Below are positions 47,580 to 49,930 of a DNA stretch of 49,930 nt, one piece after another. The notes beneath the pieces were generated by a model that was not told where the DNA came from, did not search any database, and saw only the letters and a list, made by a program, of their open reading frames with translations. Numbering within the stretch: the stretch's first letter is position 1; the number at the start of each line of letters is the position of its first letter. The stretch lies in contig JH720294.1 of assembly GCA_000231825.2 (NCBI GenBank), positions 2,893,922-2,943,851 on the forward strand. The letters are read 5' to 3'. This stretch comes from Tetrahymena elliotti 4EA. Lineage: Eukaryota > Ciliophora > Oligohymenophorea > Hymenostomatida > Tetrahymenidae. The translations under genes were made by a program, and so were the position numbers.

Positions 47580-48110
47580 TTTAAGAACTATGCAAAGAGA
47601 TGTTAAACAGCTCAAAGAAGAAAGACACTACAAAAGAAAAGAATGTGACTCCTCCAACAGATTCATGATTAATAAGTAAGAATAAAAGAAAGTAGAAAAA
47701 AAATTAGTTAAAAAACAGTTAGTTACATGTATGACATTGTATAAACTGGCATTAAATACCATCCAAATACAATTATTAATGAATTAAAAAGGTTAGGCTA
47801 TTCCTATAAAAATATTTAAAAAATCCCATATTAGCCAAATAATTATGCATGTGAATTTTGTAAATATTAAAAAAAATGTAGATTGAAAAAAATGCTTCAC
47901 CTATCTGACTGAAACCCCATTGAAAATAAATGGAGTAATGAAAAAATATATTGATAAACTGATAAACTTAATATTACTGTTAAAGAAAAGCTAAAAATGG
48001 AGTAAGAAGATTTAGGAGATCACTACCTAAGAAAATTTGTGAAAAACTATCTCTCTCCATGTCATAGAGATTAGAAAATATTATATAATGTTAAGGAAAT
48101 AAAATAAAAT
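47580..48110 (+). pseudogene. Internally deleted Tc1-type transposase remnant
   Basis: One frame holds both ends of a Tc1-type transposase with the catalytic core missing. The N-terminal helix-turn-helix-like part is NTIINELKRLGYSYKNIQK. After only ~25 more residues comes the C-terminal signature SD-stop-NPIENKWSNEKIY, normally SPDLNPIENxW, then EQEDLGDHYLRKFVKNYLSP. TGA replaces the conserved Leu of the signature, and another TGA follows 12 codons later. A frameshifted N-terminal lead (RHYKRKECDSSNRFMINK) begins near 47590. Dead element, on the opposite strand to its hAT neighbour. Confidence 0.68.
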
Positions 48111-48204
48111 ATTGATCATAATATATATTTTTAATATTAAGATTTATATTGAAGCATTTTTTCTTAAAAATCAAACTACAAATTTTACTGTGAGGCCTGA
48201 TTAT

Positions 48205-48482
48205 TAAAAATTAAGAATAAAAAGATCCTCAAATCAAACAAGGAAAACCTTAATAAAAATACTAAAAACAATTGTATCTGTTCTTCAACTCTTCTGTACT
48301 AGTTCTGTTAAATAAGATGGTTTACTGCAAAAAATCTCAATTATCAACTTACAATACTTTGAAAAATAAATAACTTTTGGAGATGAGTCGACACCTTTCT
48401 TAAAACTCTAACTTCTTCAATAATAATACTTAAAAAATAGAAACAGCTTAAAATATAAGGTTGGAAGCTTTAAATTAAACAA
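48205..48482 (+). other. Open frame of uncertain status
   Basis: A ciliate-code frame is open from about 48205. With the ATG at 48319 it reads MVYCKKSQLSTYNTLKNK and continues through MSRHLSQNSNFFNNNTQKIE to a GTAAATG donor-like site at about 48484. The residue mix looks coding, but no following exon can be found. It could be a first exon of a tiny gene or chance. Confidence 0.2.
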
Positions 48483-48659
48483 GGTAAATGTTTTCAATAA
48501 TTTTATAATATTTTATTATTCAATATTTTAATTTTGTACTTTCTAATTGAAGAAACACATTTGAATTTTTATTTTTGAAAATTTAGTTTGTTAAATTATA
48601 ATTTTCTTTAAATACAACATGCACTACATTATATTCTTTTCTCAGTCCTCTCTATTTTC

Positions 48660-49930
48660 TCATCTAAGTTTTTGCTAAATTTAAGTCAATGATTGTTTTA
48701 TTTTTAGATAAATCTTATTACTCTTTTTTTTTATATTTTTTTACTTTTCTTGATTCTTTTATTGTTCAGCTAAATATTTTGTTATTTCTTTAATTTTTTT
48801 AAATTACTTTCTAGTTTTTTTATACTACTCTCTCTCTTTCTATTTTTTAATAAAATTTTCTATAAGCAATTTCTTATGGTATTTCTACTAAAGAATAAAA
48901 AAATCTAATTAGTTTAACCCAAACTTCATTAATTTATTTGAAAAATAATTATTATTGTATGCTTAGTTATTATCTTGCTATCTCTTCTTGATAATTTGAT
49001 TAAATAATAATTTATTTTTACTTATTCATACTTTTCAAAGATGTTTGAATCCATCTAAAGATGAGATTTAAGAGTATTAAAATAGTTACCAAAAGCTAAT
49101 GTAGAGTTGCATTCATAACAAACTTAAAACACCTTCAGTTCTTGATAGTTCTTTTCTTGGCTTTGGGATATTTTTTGATTATCAGAACCTTAAGAACTGT
49201 CTAGAGATTCGGTCAGTTGATGTTATTGAGAACTTACTGAGAACTTGCGCTATTTACTTTTTATTAATTTTGCATAAGTTATTTTTTTTATAAAAATTGA
49301 TCTGATGTGTTAATTTCTTTTTTTGTAAGTTTAAATCTAGTTTCAAATGTTTAGATATCTTAATTTTTTATTAAAACAAATGATTTTTAAACAGTAAAAA
49401 CTAATTTTATTTGATGTAAGAAAAAAATTAATTTAGCCTGCCTTTTAGTTTCATAATGGTCTAAAAGTTTTATAAAATCTTTATACAATGAATGAATATG
49501 GTAGTACCAAAAAAAATATTAACTCACACTCAAGAAAAGTTAATAAATTTCAGTTTCTTGTGAAATAATTCAATCAATCTGAGAAAAATTCAATAAAAAA
49601 ATAAATTATTAATATTTTAAATTTAAAAATACAATTTAGTTTTATATGAAAACATGTAAACTAAATTAAATTATCTTTAAATTTTTGTTTGAAGTGGAAA
49701 AATATTTTATTTTACTACTTATCTAACTCTAATAAATTATTATTATGTTATCTAAATTCGCTTATTCAAATTAATATTTCTAATTCTGAATAATTATTCT
49801 TTTTCTTCAAAGATTCCTCTAGATTTTGTTTCAACTTCCTATCCAAATTATTGCTCCTAAATATTTATAAATCAATTTAAAAAAATTATAATAATACCAA
49901 GATTATTGTTACTACTCAGAAAATAACAAA
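48660..49930 (-). CDS. Unrecognised protein with C2H2-like motif and basic coiled coil, partial at right edge
   Basis: The last exon reads QKYHKKLLIENFIKKQKERE and on as Lys/Gln-rich coiled coil to TGA 48662-48660. It is joined by an in-phase intron (about 48890-49035) to an upstream exon open to about 49570. That exon contains KDFIKLLDHYETKRQAKL, a Ser/Gln-rich stretch (TESLDSSQGSDNQKISQSQE) and VCYECNSTLAFGNYFNTLKS followed by HLQ, a C-x2-C plus H arrangement like a single zinc or BED-type finger. Further upstream (49730-49880), coiled-coil sequence (LDRKLKQNLEESLKKKNNYS) runs into an in-frame TGA, so the 5' exon structure is unresolved. The gene continues past the window or is partly decayed. 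Confidence 0.45.

Noticed and set aside
48984..49270. BED-finger N-terminus of the hAT element at 46.6-47.5 kb
   Set aside because: The C-x2-C...H motif lies on the same strand and upstream. However, its exon splices in phase to a basic coiled-coil exon ending in TGA at 48660, so it looks like a separate gene.
1..49930. Telomeres, chromosome breakage sequence, CRISPR array, rRNA, operons and ribosome binding sites
   Set aside because: No G4T2/C4A2 repeats, no match to the Tetrahymena breakage 15-mer, no spaced identical repeats and no rRNA-like sequence. Bacterial-type signals do not apply to this ciliate DNA.

Overview
The window is nuclear DNA of a ciliate with the Tetrahymena-type genetic code. 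In every convincing gene TAA and TAG lie inside conserved protein sequence, where they read as glutamine, and only TGA ends frames. Base composition is extremely AT-rich, introns are AT-rich GT...AG (many of them short), and starts sit in A-rich context. These features fit a Tetrahymena-like oligohymenophorean macronuclear chromosome; the species is an inference. A standard-code ORF search shatters the genes, so all models below were re-read with TAA/TAG = Gln and with introns removed by hand.

Layout. At 1-1900 there is mostly AT-rich spacer, a short ORF broken by TGA (480-799) and a GC-richer island that may be a structured RNA (840-1045). At 1922-5890 (minus) lies a 14-exon, 1003-residue coiled-coil protein with EF-hand-like and acidic regions. 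At 7189-9928 (minus) is a complete 5-exon long-chain acyl-CoA synthetase. At 12169-14302 (minus) is a 666-residue multi-pass membrane protein. At 15723-17736 (plus) are two tandem small single-pass membrane proteins with Ser/Gly-rich ectodomains. At 19975-~22285 (plus) is a leucine-rich-repeat gene built of one repeat per ~90-nt exon. At 23157-25868 (plus) is a B-box/coiled-coil/kelch protein of 725 residues. At 27561-35009 (plus) is a 2317-residue homologue of the autophagy lipid-transfer protein ATG2. At 36344-37126 (plus) is a small Cys-rich secreted or membrane-anchored protein.

From 38.0 to 45.0 kb there is a tandem array of three related genes. Each codes for a signal peptide, an eight-cysteine domain, a long Glu/Asn/Lys/Gly repeat tail and a C-terminal hydrophobic GPI-type signal, with a duplicated upstream region. 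Copy 1 has lost the stop codon used by the others. A long-arm hairpin (38040-38113) precedes the array.

From 45.4 to 48.1 kb lies a transposon graveyard: an IS630/mariner-type DDE transposase remnant (plus), a hAT transposase remnant (minus) and an internally deleted Tc1-type remnant (plus), all frameshifted or stopped. They use TAA/TAG as Gln, so they evolved inside ciliate-code genomes. The right edge (48660-49930, minus) holds the 3' part of an unrecognised gene with a C2H2-like motif and a basic coiled coil.

The genes do not form one pathway. Two lipid-related genes (acyl-CoA synthetase, ATG2) are separated by unrelated genes. The clearest local biology is lineage-specific tandem duplication of surface or secreted protein genes next to a block of dead transposons.
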